This document shows positions 45,696 to 56,765 of a stretch of 64,000 nucleotides of DNA, piece after piece. The position numbers were made by a program, and so were the translations under genes. The notes beneath the pieces are model-generated. The model made no database searches. It was not told the origin of the DNA and saw only the letters and a program-made list of their open reading frames with translations. The DNA comes from Peromyscus leucopus (Eukaryota > Chordata > Mammalia > Rodentia > Cricetidae). Numbering within the stretch: the stretch's first letter is position 1; each line of letters begins with the position of its first letter. The DNA lies in assembly GCF_004664715.2 (NCBI RefSeq), contig NC_051067.1:68280982-68344981 (forward strand), read 5' to 3'.

Positions 45696-46329
45696 GTATA
45701 CAGAGAGATGTTAAACCTTGCATCTAATTTTAGCATTTTACAAATTTCTTAAAAACTAATGGAGGAAATAAGCCATTTTTTTAATCTGAAAATAGCTATA
45801 GATTCATGAGTAGGGGAGTGAACTTATTACATTGTATTCAGAGCTGTTTTCACAATGTAGGGGGGATTTCCTGCTGGTTCTAAGAATGAAGGGAGACAGT
45901 CTGTACTGGGCACACTGAAGACAGTGACAAGACAGGAAGGAAGGCATTGATTAATGAGCTGGAGATGAGTTTATAAATGAAGGGAGCATAGTGACTATTT
46001 TTGTGCGTGCACATTTTGACTTTTATCCTTCATGGTCTGAAAGTTTTAGGAAGTAGGCTATGACATCAGAGAATCTCCAGTAGGTGATCAAAATAGAGGA
46101 AGACTATTGATAGTTGTAGAAGTGAGAGGAAAATAGCACTCTCACCAGATAAGTTTGTAAGGCATGATGGAAGAAGAGGAAAATGAGATAGTCAATGTCA
46201 TCTAATACACTGGGATTTGCTGGGGAGGAAGCTTTTGTAAAGCAGATGAATTCAGGAAGAAGGAGTTTGTAATATACTGTATTTTTCATGTTTTTATTTA
46301 CTGTGACTAACTTTGGTAACTTGGTTCAC
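45696..46329. other. No gene or recognised repeat
   Basis: Unassigned. Confidence 0.5.
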
Positions 46330-46475
46330 TTATTTATTTATTTTTTAAAAAAGTTTTTTTTTCATTTTACATACCAATCCCAGTTCCCCCTCCCTCCCCT
46401 TCTCCTGCCCCCCCACTCCTGCCAATCCCACTCCTCATCCAATCCTCAGAGAGTATAAGGCCTCCCTTGGACATT
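46330..46475 (-). mobile_element. Short L1 3'-end-like fragment, antisense
   Basis: T-rich run then 'cattttacataccaatcccagttccccctccctccccttctcc', typical of the pyrimidine-rich antisense start of rodent L1 3' ends. Confidence 0.5.
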
Positions 46476-46496
46476 TATTTATGTTTTAATAAGAAA

Positions 46497-46643
46497 ATGG
46501 AGAGCCAGTGTGAGGGCTCGGCAAGTAAAGGCGCCTGTCCCTAAGCTGCATGACTTGAGTCCCGGGGACCTACATGGTAGAGGGAGAGAAACATCTCCCT
46601 TAAATTACCATCTGACCTCCACACATACACCCTGGCACGTTTG

Positions 46644-46677
<34 letters not shown>

Positions 46678-46765
46678 ACATGCACGCTCGCATGCATGCA
46701 CGCACCCACACACGCACCCACTCACCCATGCATAGATGAACAAACAAAAGAAAATATACAGTAGA
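46497..46765 (+). mobile_element. B2 SINE, sense, with CA tail 46646-46676
   Basis: 'gagagccagtgtgagggctcggcaagtaaaggcgcctgtc', 'gggacctacatggtagaggg' and a long CA/CG-rich tail ending 'aaacaaaagaaaa'. Confidence 0.75.
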
Positions 46766-47715
46766 AAAATCTGTAGACCAAAAAAGCACACAGGTGAGAA
46801 AATGAGCTCGAGGAAGACAGCGACTAACCAGCAGGGGGAGTGTTTTCACTGGCGGAACACGCCTCACAACTCTAAGCAACTGAACCATGAAATCTTTACT
46901 ACACAGAATGGGGGAGAAAAATCAAAGTTACAAGATTGTTGTCACCTTGGCAACTAGAATCAATTGCATCATTCCAGGAGACTTTGACTTTTCCTTTCAC
47001 GAAATTAAACAAGAGGCTGAAATTGGTGAACTGAAGAAAGTGTGGTAATAAATATTGTTCTATTCATATTTACCATTGGGAAGCACAGTTATTTTCTTGT
47101 TCTCTGCCAGGTTGCTGGAAGGGATGTTTGATTTTCAAGAACTGAAGTGTGTGTGGTAGAGCAGATGTTCAATGTTATTGACAAAAATAATATTCTTGTA
47201 CTTTTTTCCCCTAACGGGGTGAATTTAAGTTTTGTGTAATACTCTCTCTCTCTCTTAAAGGGAATATAATAAAATATTATAAATAAATAAAAAAATATAA
47301 CATTTTATTTACTGGCCCCAGAGATACGTACAAGGACCTCAGGTAACTGACAGAAACTCCTGTAATATCTTAGTGGTCAAGACCTGGTGTGTTTGATAAT
47401 CTCATGGCTACTCTGTTTCTAGCTTAAGGATCTCTATGAGATAATATAGTTTTGACAAAAATTTTATAAATTTTAGCCACAAAGGGAAGAAAACATTACC
47501 TTAGGAGTAAATGAAGTTGAGATTTCAAATAGGTGAAACTCAGTAAATCATATTTTAGTATGATTATTACTTTTGCCTTATTTTAGAAAGAAAATTTTGA
47601 ACTTGATTTATAACATTACCACAAGATTTGTTTGCCTCAAATTGACTGGTTAAAAGAACAAAGTATAACTAATCTAATAGCAATAATATCATAAATTACA
47701 ATATAATAATAACAA
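46766..47715. other. No gene or recognised repeat
   Basis: Contains a (CT)6 run at 47244-47254 and AT-rich sequence beyond. No frame or repeat recognised. Confidence 0.5.
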
Positions 47716-47840
47716 TTTTTGAGACATAATCTTGTAATTCTCTGGCTGGCTTTAGACCCATCATATAACTGAGAATGACTTTGAACTTCTGATCCATCTG
47801 GCCCAATTTTCTGAGTGCTGTAATTATAGATATGTAATAT
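47716..47840 (-). mobile_element. Old B1/PB1-like SINE, antisense
   Basis: 'ttttgagacataatcttgtaattctctggctggc', 'gactttgaacttctgatccatctggccc' and 'gtgctgtaattatag' are a diverged 7SL-monomer complement. Confidence 0.65.
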
Positions 47841-47844
47841 CAAC

Positions 47845-48135
47845 CAGGTTTTTGGGGTGCTGGGGACTGCAATAAATCCACAGGAGTCTGGTTAAGGAGT
47901 ATTAGGGAAATTTATTAGGGTAGATTGAGGATTTACACTCACAAATACAGAATGAAGTCATCCTCTGATCTGACCAGGAGCGAATCCACCTAGCAGTTTG
48001 ATCACACCAGGAAGCAGGCAGCAGGGATCAGGGGCTGGAAGCTCTGGCAGGAAGCCCCACCTCCTTCAGGTCCTATAGCCCAAGGTCATGGGTGGAGCAA
48101 ATACCACTCCATTCATTTATGCTAGGCAAATATTC
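47845..48135 (-). mobile_element. LTR-like element, antisense
   Basis: On the minus strand it ends with 'ctaccctaataaatttccctaatactcc' (AATAAA) and 'ggatttattgcagtccccagcacccc'. It has 'ggaggtggggcttcctgccagagc' further up. This is the layout of an LTR 3' half. Family not assigned. Confidence 0.45.
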
Positions 48136-48214
48136 TAGTCATAGCATACATCACTCAAAAGAGAAAATAAGGCAGTATAAACATTTTCTAGGGTATAAAT
48201 AGGTGCTGTATTGC

Positions 48215-48612
48215 TCAAATCTTAGTTACTATAACAAATAACAGATGATCTATTTATAAAGAAGAAAAGCATACTGTAGTTCACAGTATCAGTGATTTTA
48301 ACCCATGATCCATTGTTCCTGTTACTTTGGGCCTGTAGTGGTACATCATAGTAGGACCACTTGGCAGACCAAAGCTTACCTTATGACTGGGGGAGAGAGA
48401 CTGAGGAAGAGGGAGGGAGGGAGTGAGAGAAGGAGGGAGGGAGAGAGAGGGAGGAGACTATGCTGTCCTATTGTGTCCTTTAAGGGAATGTTCCCAGTAA
48501 CCTAAAAACATTCCACCATACTCTACTTCCTAATCTTTTCACCACTTCCATTAGCACATTCCTGGGAATTGAACCTTTACAATATGCATCTTTGGGGAAC
48601 ACTCAAAGAACT
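48215..48612 (-). mobile_element. MLT1/MaLR-type LTR, antisense, with purine tract
   Basis: 'tcaaatcttagttactataacaaataacagatg' at the start and 'ccatactctacttcctaatcttttcaccacttccattagcacattcctggg' to 'ctttggggaacactcaa' at the end match the older MaLR pattern. A GGGAGG/GAGA purine run lies at 48388-48456. Confidence 0.55.
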
Positions 48613-48834
48613 AGTGTATGCGGATGCAAGACAAATACATGAAAGCATTAATGAGTAGGAGGCAGAGAGGGGTAGAGAGGGGTAAATACAAAGAAAGCAA
48701 AGCAAGACAGGACTGGAATGAAAGGAGGGTGTGACAGCAATCTACAAAATCATACTGTCACTGAATTTGTACAGAAAGTTAACTCTCATTGATGCAATGA
48801 GAAAGAAAACGGGTTATGTGATTTTGTTTTGTTG
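48613..48834. other. No gene or recognised repeat
   Basis: Purine-rich unassigned sequence. Confidence 0.5.
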
Positions 48835-49089
48835 AGTAATTAACAGCTTTACTGGCAATCTATGTACCACATAGTCAGATATGCCACATGGTGAGATAGT
48901 CAAGTATTTAAAATGTTAATGGTTTTGGTTAATCATGATTCTATGCAGCCAGCACCATGATCAAGCTTAGATCATTCCATCACTTCAGAAGAGCCTGAGA
49001 TTTTATACGAATGATGTCATTTGGTAGCTGGCTTTCTTCACTGAATATATTTCTAAAGTCTGTATATTGTAGTGTTTTATCTGTTCTTT

Positions 49090-49090
49090 A

Positions 49091-49129
<39 letters not shown>

Positions 49130-49858
49130 TGTGAGCATGTTGTAGTGTGTGTGTATAGCGTGTGCACAAGTATAGGTGAACTGCTTGAGGAGGCCTAAGG
49201 TTATAGTACATGTCTTTCTTTGATTGCTCCCCCTTTACTTTTTTTCTCTTTATTTATTCTTCTTTCATACAATACATCCTGAGCACAGCCTCCCTCCCCT
49301 CCTTTCCTCCCAGGTCCCTCTCCCCTCTCCCCCAGATCCACTGCTCCTCTGTTTCCCTTTGGAAAAGAGCAGGCCTTTCAGTTATATTACCTGAACACAG
49401 CTTAACAAGATGCAATAAGATTAGGCATAAACCATCATACCAAGGCTGGATGAGGCAATTCAGTAGGAGAAAATGGGTCCCATGAGCAGGCAAAAGAGTC
49501 AGAGACACCCCACTCCCATTGTTAGGAATCCCACAAAACCTCCATTCTAAACACTCACAACATATATGTAGAGGACCTAATGCAGGCTCTGTGATTGCCA
49601 CTTCAGTCTCTTTGAGCCCTTATGAGCCCTGCTTAGTTGATTCTGTGGAGACAGGATCCCTCTGTGACAATGAAGCTCCTGAGTTGGGCTAGTGTATTAG
49701 CCAGAGAGCTCTATCTGCCTGTCTCTCTATCCCCAGTGCTTGGTTCACAGGAGCATGGCATCACTCTAGCTTTCTCATAGGATATGGGGATCTTCAAATT
49801 CAGATCTTCCTGTTGTGCATCAGGAGCTTTATTGAAGGAGCTGTCTCTCATGCTCTTT
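49090..49858 (-). mobile_element. B4 SINE, antisense, in two parts (49090-49240, 49640-49858)
   Basis: First part: TG tract (49094-49128) and 'gaggaggcctaaggttatagtacatgtctttctttgattgctcccccttta'. Second part: 'ggagacaggatccctctgtg' to 'gagctttattgaaggagctgtctctcatgctc'. Together they make one B4 broken by L1 sequence. Confidence 0.65.
49241..49640 (-). mobile_element. Rodent L1 3' end, antisense, inside the B4
   Basis: Pyrimidine-rich start ('cctcccctcctttcctcccaggtccctctcccc'), then 'ccattgttaggaatcccacaaaacctcc', 'aacatatatgtagaggacctaatgcagg' and 'cccttatgagccctgcttagttgattctgtgg'. These are rodent L1 ORF2 end and 3' UTR, antisense. Frames of 91 and 115 codons here are by-products. Confidence 0.7.
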
Positions 49859-50525
49859 CATCTCTTCATTACGTCTGAATAATAATTTGTGACATAGATA
49901 TATCATGTTTTATTTATCTATTTATCTATTGATAGGCATTTGAGTTGTTTCCAGGTTTTGGTGATTGCACGCAAATGTTTAAGGCAATGTTTTTCACATT
50001 AGTTTCTATGCAGCATGTATTTTAATTTCTCTTGGCCATGTACCTAAGAGTGGATTTGAAGGTTATAACATAATCGTAAAACTACCAAACTACTTTGTCA
50101 CACTCAAAATGAGCAAACCATAACAGAATCATTCTAATTTCTTCACATACTCCTCCACACTGCTCTGAATTTTTTGTTTTCATCATGAGTAGTGCCTCAC
50201 TGTGATTATGGTTTGCATTTCTCTGGTGGCTAGTGGTATCATTAGCCACCTTGTGACCTTAGTGATCATGAAAGAAAAAGTGTTTAGTGTAATGCTTGCA
50301 TAGTTTTGCAATGTACATGGACCTGAGAGATCTTTATCTTAAGAGTCTTAATGAAAAGGCCCATGCAGCCAATGTGATAATGTAACCTACAGGGTATAGA
50401 ACAATTAATAAATGGTTCCATATCAGAGTCTGGAGATAAGAATCTGCAGAGGGATTAGCCTTTAGAGATGCATGTTGTGATCAGCAGTACCTCACATTTC
50501 CTTCAATGATGCAGATGAAGGAGGC

Positions 50526-50665
50526 ACAGCTGTTCAACAACTGAATCTACTTTGAAGCACATTCTCTGGGCACCCGAGGTTCATCTTAATCAGTCCTTAT
50601 AGATATGTGAGTCTTATCAAATAAATCAATTCTATGTACTCTCTGTGTTCTGCTCTGAAGTCAAA
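50526..50665 (+). repeat. 140-bp direct repeat D, copy 1
   Basis: 'acagctgttcaacaactgaatctactttgaagcac' to 'tgctctgaagtcaaa' recurs at 51789-51928 with five substitutions and no gap. Not recognised as a known interspersed family. Confidence 0.9.
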
Positions 50666-51454
50666 GGAAATCAGGCTGCTCTGAGGAGCTCATTTTAAAT
50701 AACAGAATGCCATTTTTTTTCTCTCCAAGAATTGTGTGCTGTCAGGCATCCATCACTGCAAAGACCAGGGATGCCACCTCCTGCTGGATCTCCTTCCCCT
50801 AAGAAGCTCTGACTCAATATGCTTTTATGTTCTTTGGACTCTCGATCGTCCTAGATCTCTGCAGTTGTGTTAGAAATAATAATAGACAAGAGCCATGGGA
50901 AACATTCCTCCCCTTCACTGCTGGGACACAAACAGCGAAGCAGCGGTATAGGCTGAAGTGATGATATTATGAAGAAAAAAAGAGGACTCTCTTCTTCCCT
51001 CAAATTAAACCCCGTGGTTCTGAATTAGCCCCCGGAGGTGTTTGAATAGGGGGAGTACATCTGCTCACAAATTAGATGCTTTATAGCTAATAAGACAGTG
51101 TTTGGTGCTGCATTATTCCCTTGTCAGAACTTTATAAATCACTTCATAATTTTGAAAGTGCTGTGGGAAGTTATAATAGAACTTTGCCATTCTCGTTAGC
51201 AGCCTTTTGTTACCTGCAGTCTCCTCTAGCTTTGGGGACTTAATCTTTTTGATGACTTATTTAATGTGCTCTAGACTCTCTGAGCTTGGCAATGGAAACT
51301 TCCATTAAAAAAAAAAAACTACTAACTGCCCTATTTCTGAAATTTATGTGTCTCAAACGTTGCATGGCAAATTTTCGCCAGCAGACACAAAAGTTAAGCA
51401 AGTATAGAAATATTTTAGAAGATAGAGAGAAGTAGACAGAAATCATTCCAAGTA
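50666..51454. other. Repeat-free segment between the D repeats, possible conserved non-coding element
   Basis: Balanced composition with no SINE, LTR or L1 signature and little simple sequence beyond an A run at 51308. Homeodomain-like AT words such as 'gctaataagacag' and 'cacttcataattttg' occur. No frame over 61 codons. Conservation is only a guess from its appearance. Confidence 0.4.
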
Positions 51455-51455
51455 A

Positions 51456-51572
51456 GGTAAGGTGGCAGGTGCCTGTAGCCTCAGCTTCTCAGGAGGCTGA
51501 TGAGAGAATATTAATGGCGCCATGAGTTCAAGACCAGCATGGTCAGACAATGAGACCCTAGTTCTGAAATAA
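51456..51572 (+). mobile_element. Old B1/PB1-like SINE, sense
   Basis: 'aaggtaaggtggcaggtgcctgtagcctcagcttctcaggaggctgatg' and 'gttcaagaccagcatggtcagacaatgagacccta' follow a 7SL monomer. Confidence 0.75.
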
Positions 51573-51788
51573 AGTTCCCATTTCTTGATAAATATATAAC
51601 AGATATAGGAACTTCTTTTTCTTCATCTTTTATGACCTTTCAGCAGTGTGGAAATTAAATCCAATGAAAATTAGACCAATGTCTGTGAGTCTCTGTGTTA
51701 CTAGTGTGAGAAAGAGAAAGCATGGGATGAATAACATGTAGAAATGGTAAGTAATTAGATTTACTCCCTAAAAACTATTTACAGTAAT

Positions 51789-51928
51789 ACAGCTGTTCAA
51801 CAACTGAATCTACTTTGAAGCACATCCTCTGGGCACCCGAGGTTCATCTTAATCCGTCCTTACAGATATGTGAGTCTTACCAAATAACTCAATTCTATGT
51901 ACTCTCTGTGTTCTGCTCTGAAGTCAAA
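51789..51928 (+). repeat. 140-bp direct repeat D, copy 2
   Basis: Matches 50526-50665 at a constant offset of 1,263 bp with 135 of 140 bases identical. Confidence 0.9.
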
Positions 51929-53540
51929 ATGGGTAGTTAAAGGTGACATTAATAATAAAGAGGGAGAAGGAACCAATTCAAAACCTCCTAGAAAGTTCCC
52001 AGTGCCCCTGACTATTGTTCAGTCTTATTAGTTTCATTCTGGGCAGCAGAACAAGGCAAAATATGGAAAGAGAGGTTTTGAAGTGCCAGCATGGCCATCT
52101 GCACTGGCTCTGCCAGGTCACGCTGTCATCATTTATGCCTTTGGCTGGGACTGTCCTCTGATAGCAGGACATTTTACATGGTGTGTTGCTATTGTGGTTG
52201 CAGAACACTTGTGTTTAATGCTCTGCAGTTGCCATGTTGCTGTTCTTAATGCCTTTCTCCCCTTGAATCTGGCTTTATAAGTGAAGTCTGATGGGGCAAT
52301 GGGGTATGTTCTGTGCGCTCGGGGATTTGGCTCATGTGAGGTCCACTTTATGCGACCTATGTGATGCCTGAGGATGGATTCACAGACTTCTGCTTCCCTG
52401 CCCCTCTTAGTCACTGCTTGTCACCTTCAGCCTCCAGCAAGGGTCTGGGCAAGAGAGCAGGTAGGGCTAGGGTTGGATTAGTGCAGCAAAGGACCCAGTT
52501 AAAAACGAAAGAAAGAAAATCCACTACGGCCTACCAAGAGACAAGGCGGGGAAAGAAAGGAGAAAGCTATTTGTCAATGTTGTGGAAAGGGGCCCTGCAT
52601 TTTTGTTTTGCACTGGACCTTACAAATTATTTAGCTGGCGCTGCCTGATACACACTGATTCTGCCTGTCTCACTCTTGTGACTAAATGCTTTTCTTTGGA
52701 TATATGTGAATAGAAGAAAAACACCACCACATTTTTCTTGTCCACCTCTGCCTTGTGTGTCTGAGTGCTTCTACTGAGATTTCTAAGGCAAAAGAGCCCA
52801 ATTGCACTTTCTTACAAAGCCCACTGTCCTAAATACCCTAGGATGAATGTTTCTAAAAAACCCCATTATACATTTTTTTTTCACTTCAAGTAGTCCAGGA
52901 GACCATTATATAAAAGATTTTTGAAATGATTGTAATTTCCCTGTAATTATTCTTTCTATTGACTGTATTGATTAGCAGCAGCATCTTAAAACCAAAAGCT
53001 GCAGAGGCAAAGCAGACAGGCTAGCCATCAGTTTTCTTGTAGTTTTATTGATTGACATCTTTTGAAGTGGATTCACCGAGCTCTATAATACCATGGAAAA
53101 CTTTTCTCCTCTTTTGTCACATAAATACTTTCACTCTCTAAATACTTTTAGGGAATTACATAGGCCTATATGTTGATAGTCTATAGAGTATTTTTTTTTT
53201 TAATGTAACCAATGGAACTGGGTCATTCTTATAATTTATCGAGAGATGATACTTCACATGTGCAACGACAGTAAGTGATGGCTTAAACATCTCCGGGTGA
53301 CTGCAATGAGCACCATTCTTATGTAGATAGAGAGCATAACCAGAGTATTTTCAATTATTTCCTGGACCAGGAAATCTTCCTCCTCTTCAGCTTCTAGGAG
53401 AATATTCTGATAATTCTCTAGCATCTTATATATATATATTTTTTTGTAATTGCAATCATCTTGTCCTTATTTTTATTACATTTTTAGGGTCTAGATAAAA
53501 GAATTTCACATACTATTTTCTACACATTTTTGTTGTCCCA
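51929..53540. other. Unassigned single-copy-like interval, no gene
   Basis: 1.6 kb without recognised repeats. The best frames (52133-52414, 93 codons minus; 52361-52648, 95 codons plus) have no domain. Confidence 0.5.
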
Positions 53541-53960
53541 TGAAGTGACACCTTCAGGAGAGGTTTCCATGTCCTGCGGGGCATACATGAGCTACAAAGG
53601 CAGTGCCGAGAGGAAGTTAGCCCAAGTTGTTTATGCTGAGAATGGATACAGAAATCAGGAGATGATGTCAGTGCATAAACAGCTCGTAAACAAAGAAATG
53701 AGTATAGGGTGACCTTTAAAACGATTGGTTGGTTCCTTCCATCCCCTGCTGGGGTTCTGAGGTTTTCTGCTATAAAAGAGGCTTACTGCCTAATAATAAA
53801 TGAGTTCTTGCTTGACTTGACTCCCTGCTGCATCTGATTGTCTCCTGGTAAAAGGTCGGCTGGGAAACTGGTAAGCAGCGCACTTACCTTTTCTTGGTTC
53901 CTGGCCACCTCTTCAGAGGTGACCTAAGTTCCCAGTGAGGCAAGACCCCACAATGGCCTT
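53541..53960 (+). mobile_element. Probable solo LTR, sense
   Basis: 'tgctataaaagaggc' (TATA box at 53771) is followed 24 bp later by 'taataataaatgag' (AATAAA at 53795) and then a U5-like stretch 'ttcttgcttgacttgactccctgctgcatctg'. That spacing is typical of retroviral LTRs. The left end may be TGAAGTGACACC (53540). The right end is not fixed and no target duplication was found. Class unknown. Confidence 0.5.
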
Positions 53961-54319
53961 CTCCACTAACAGAGTTCTGGCAGTAACCAGGGCACTGAAA
54001 GCTTCAGCAGAACTGGAGCAGGCTGAGTGCTCAGTGTGGTTTAGCACTGAGTTTTCCAGTCTGTCTTGATAATCTTTTGCTTGTTAATATTTGAGACTAC
54101 TTTACATCAGAGCAATTCACGGAGAACCCTTTGGTAACTGCTTGTCTAGCTAGTTGGAACTGGTTTAGAGAGGGGAGATGGATCTCCGTCTCAAACTGTT
54201 TGATCTGGAGGATTGTGAAGATGAACAGAGATCCACTGATGTCAGAGAAGCCTGCAATCTGACTTGTCTCTTTCAGAATGAGGTGGCTGTAGTTGGGTGC
54301 TGGGGAGAAAGCCATTAAT
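53961..54319. other. No gene; start of an incidental frame
   Basis: The 153-codon minus-strand frame 54097-54558 covers this and the next LTR. It has no recognisable domain and half of it is LTR sequence. Confidence 0.5.
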
Positions 54320-54690
54320 ATGATTGTTATAATTTGAATCTGAAGTGTCTCCCACAAACTCACATTTTGAGCAGTTAGCTCCAGATCCGGGTACTTATAT
54401 GAAGGTTGGAAAGTCTTTAGAAGGTGGGGCCTAGCTGGCAGAAATAGTTCACCAGGGGCAGGCCTTAGAAGGTTAGCCAACCTCTGGTTGTGGGCTATTG
54501 TCTTTATTCTCTGGGTAGCCACCGCATGAACAGCTGCCACCTTATATTCCCAATGCACTGGACAGGCATTTTGCCAGTCTCCCCCAGTATGATGGTCTAC
54601 CAGCCTCTAGCACTGTGAGCCATGATGGGCCTTTACTCCTTAAATTGTGTCATTAGATATTTCTGTGCCAGTGATGCGAAAGTAGCCCAT
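54320..54690 (+). mobile_element. MaLR-like LTR, sense
   Basis: 'tgattgttataatttgaatctgaagtgtctcccacaaactcac', 'gtctttagaaggtggggcctagctggc', 'cagcctctagcactgtgagccatgatggg' and the end 'gtgatgcgaaagtag' follow the MaLR layout. Confidence 0.65.
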
Positions 54691-54904
54691 ATGATGAGAT
54701 CATTCAGAGGAATTCTCTAAGGGTGTAAATCTTTGAATGGGGGGGGGGCAGAAACTATTTGTCATGTTTTGCTACAATGCTACCACCTCTTAGTATGGAA
54801 TTTGGGCTCCTGTGGCAGCTGGAGAGGTTGAATTGAAGATAATTTTGAATGAATGTATAACGTGAATCTAATAAGCTTGTTGTCCCTAATCATATGGAGT
54901 ACAA

Positions 54905-55300
54905 ATCCTTGAAGCCTGAAATGGTATATTATGTGTAGGAGAGTGCTACTGTGGATCTGATTACATTAAGTGTCTTGATATGGAGAGATTACCCTGGTCT
55001 ATTTGGGTGAAACTAATTCTGTGTCCTTAGAAGGCAGAGGGAACTTACTCACAGAGAAGAAGTGAAGGTAAAGTGGCCAAGGACAGAGAACATGATGTAG
55101 CAACAAGCTGAGGAATACTGAAGTCAACAGAGCCGGAAGAGGCAAGGAAGATACTCTTCCCTAGAGCCTTTGGAAGAAGTGTGAACCTACTGATGCCTTG
55201 AGTTTGAAACATTAGTGCTGATTTTGGGCTTCTGACCTGTGAACCAGGACAATAAATTCCTATTAGGTTACTAAATTTATTTGCTATAGAAAACTGAAAC
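54905..55300 (+). mobile_element. MLT1-type MaLR LTR, sense, old
   Basis: 'attaccctggtctatttgggtgaaactaattctgtgtcc', 'gaagatactcttccctagagcctttggaagaag', 'gggcttctgacctgtgaaccaggacaataaattc' match a mammal-wide MLT1-type LTR including its AATAAA. Confidence 0.7.
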
Positions 55301-55883
55301 AGCAAATAAAGAAAATAATGGTTATATATTTCAAGTTTTGCTTCACTCATCTAAGCTTTGGTTCACTTCTTGTATCTGTGAGCCTGAAAGGCCCAGAGAT
55401 CTTCAGCAGGCCTTCAGATTCACTGATAGGATTCATATATATATATATATATTTTGCCATAATAGCTGAGGTTTTTCCCCAGGGAGCTATAGTCATAGGA
55501 AGAAGCATTTGTGAGAAAGTAGACCTGGAAACTCATTAGATGGACAAGTGGAATGGTGTTCCAGGAGGAAAGTAGAGAGCACAGTGATTATGAAGTTGAC
55601 ATAATAGCCTGATGGCCAAATATCTCAGTAATTTTTTTTTTTTTTTAGATTTAAGGTTATTATGAGCACATAGAGTGCAAACTGAGGTGGAAGGTGCTTG
55701 TTAAGGTGATGTATATTTTATGCTTTGTGGCATTGGTTTGAACACAAGCAGAGTCAACTGAGATCAGGTGGACATAGAGTACATGTACGTACATCTCCAT
55801 AGCTTCGTATGACCATCTGTTTATCTACTGTCATTGTCATCTATTGCTTATAGCTACCAAGGTTTTGTTTCTTTTGTGTGTGT
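55301..55883. other. No gene; AT dinucleotide run at 55435-55453
   Basis: Short (AT)9 tract and a T run at 55629-55648. Nothing else recognised. Confidence 0.5.
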
Positions 55884-55956
55884 GTGTCAGGATCAAACTC
55901 AAAACCCCACACAATTAAGCATGCACTCCAAAACTAAGCTATACCCATGGCCTTAT
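55884..55956 (-). mobile_element. ID-like SINE, antisense, old
   Basis: 'tgtgtcaggatcaaactcaaaaccccacacaattaagcatgcactccaaaactaagctatacccatggcc' keeps the ID complement in a diverged form. Confidence 0.5.
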
Positions 55957-55979
55957 TAATGTGTTTTTTCACATATTAC

Positions 55980-56395
55980 TTGTTAGACTAAACCTTGAAC
56001 AAACCGCCAAATCCTGACAAAGGCCCTATGTTGAAACTCCAGCCTCTTCTCTCTCACTACTGTTGTTAAACTCAGTCACCCACTATCATGCACATACTGA
56101 TAGCCAGGACAAGGATATCTAAAGAGAAAATGGCCTTGTCTGGACGAACAACATCCAGAAGGAGAAGCTGCAGGCTGTCATGTAGCTCCAGAAGTCACAT
56201 TTAACTTCCCATTCTCCTATACAAACCCAAGTGTCCCCTTCTCTCAGCAGACACACCTTTCCCCCTGGGTCTTCCCCTAGCTCTTTGCAATAAACACTCC
56301 CATCTGCTGAGGTCACATTCTAGTCCCTTTCTGCCTTCTTTCTCATTAAGCTGTCTCAGGAATCCAGCATTAGTTGTTACGATACTATCATTATG
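55980..56395 (+). mobile_element. Possible solo LTR, sense
   Basis: 'ctctttgcaataaacactcccatctgctgagg' resembles an R region with its poly(A) signal (AATAAA at 56289). It is preceded by 'cccctgggtcttcccc' and followed by a pyrimidine-rich U5-like end. A start at TGTTAGACTAAACC is plausible. No target duplication is clear. Confidence 0.45.
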
Positions 56396-56436
56396 AACTT
56401 TTATATTACTTAGGGAGAAATAATCAGAAGTTCAGG

Positions 56437-56730
56437 GGTTGTGGAGCTTACAGTTGGTAAAGTACCCACCATGCAAGCATAAGGTCCCGAGTTCAGAAAG
56501 CAGCCAAGCTGGATTTGGTCACCTGTCTACAACCCCAGGTAGATCCCTTGAACTTGTTAGCCATCCCGTCTATGCCACCTTGGGGGAACTCCAGGCTAAG
56601 CAAGAGATTTTGAAGAAGACACTCAAAGTTAACCTTTGGGCTTTACACACATGTACACTCCCCAGTGTGCATAGGTATACACATATAAATCCACGAATAT
56701 ATGCATATCATACTCAAGCACACACACACA

Positions 56731-56763
<33 letters not shown>

Positions 56764-56765
56764 CC
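56437..56765 (+). mobile_element. B4 SINE, sense, with CA tail 56718-56762
   Basis: 'gttgtggagcttacagttggtaaagtacccaccatgcaagcataaggtcccgagttcag' (head), 'ggtagatcccttgaacttgttagcc' (body), then the CA-rich tail. The 152-codon frame through it is a by-product. Confidence 0.7.

Larger units (their letters stand above)
48835..50262 (-). mobile_element. Old L1 3' end, antisense, split by a B4 that is itself split by a younger L1
   Basis: Left part 48835-49085 ('gtcaagtatttaaaatgttaatgg', 'cagccagcaccatgatcaagc', 'ctggctttcttcactgaatat'). Right part 49862-50262 ('gataggcatttgagttgtttccaggttttggtg', 'catttctctggtggctagtgg'). The two read as one antisense L1M 3' region. Confidence 0.65.

Noticed and set aside
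45321..45752. 143-codon plus-strand frame
   Set aside because: Almost entirely inside a MaLR-like LTR.
54097..54558. 153-codon minus-strand frame, the longest outside simple repeats
   Set aside because: Its first half is an antisense reading of a MaLR-like LTR and no domain is recognisable.
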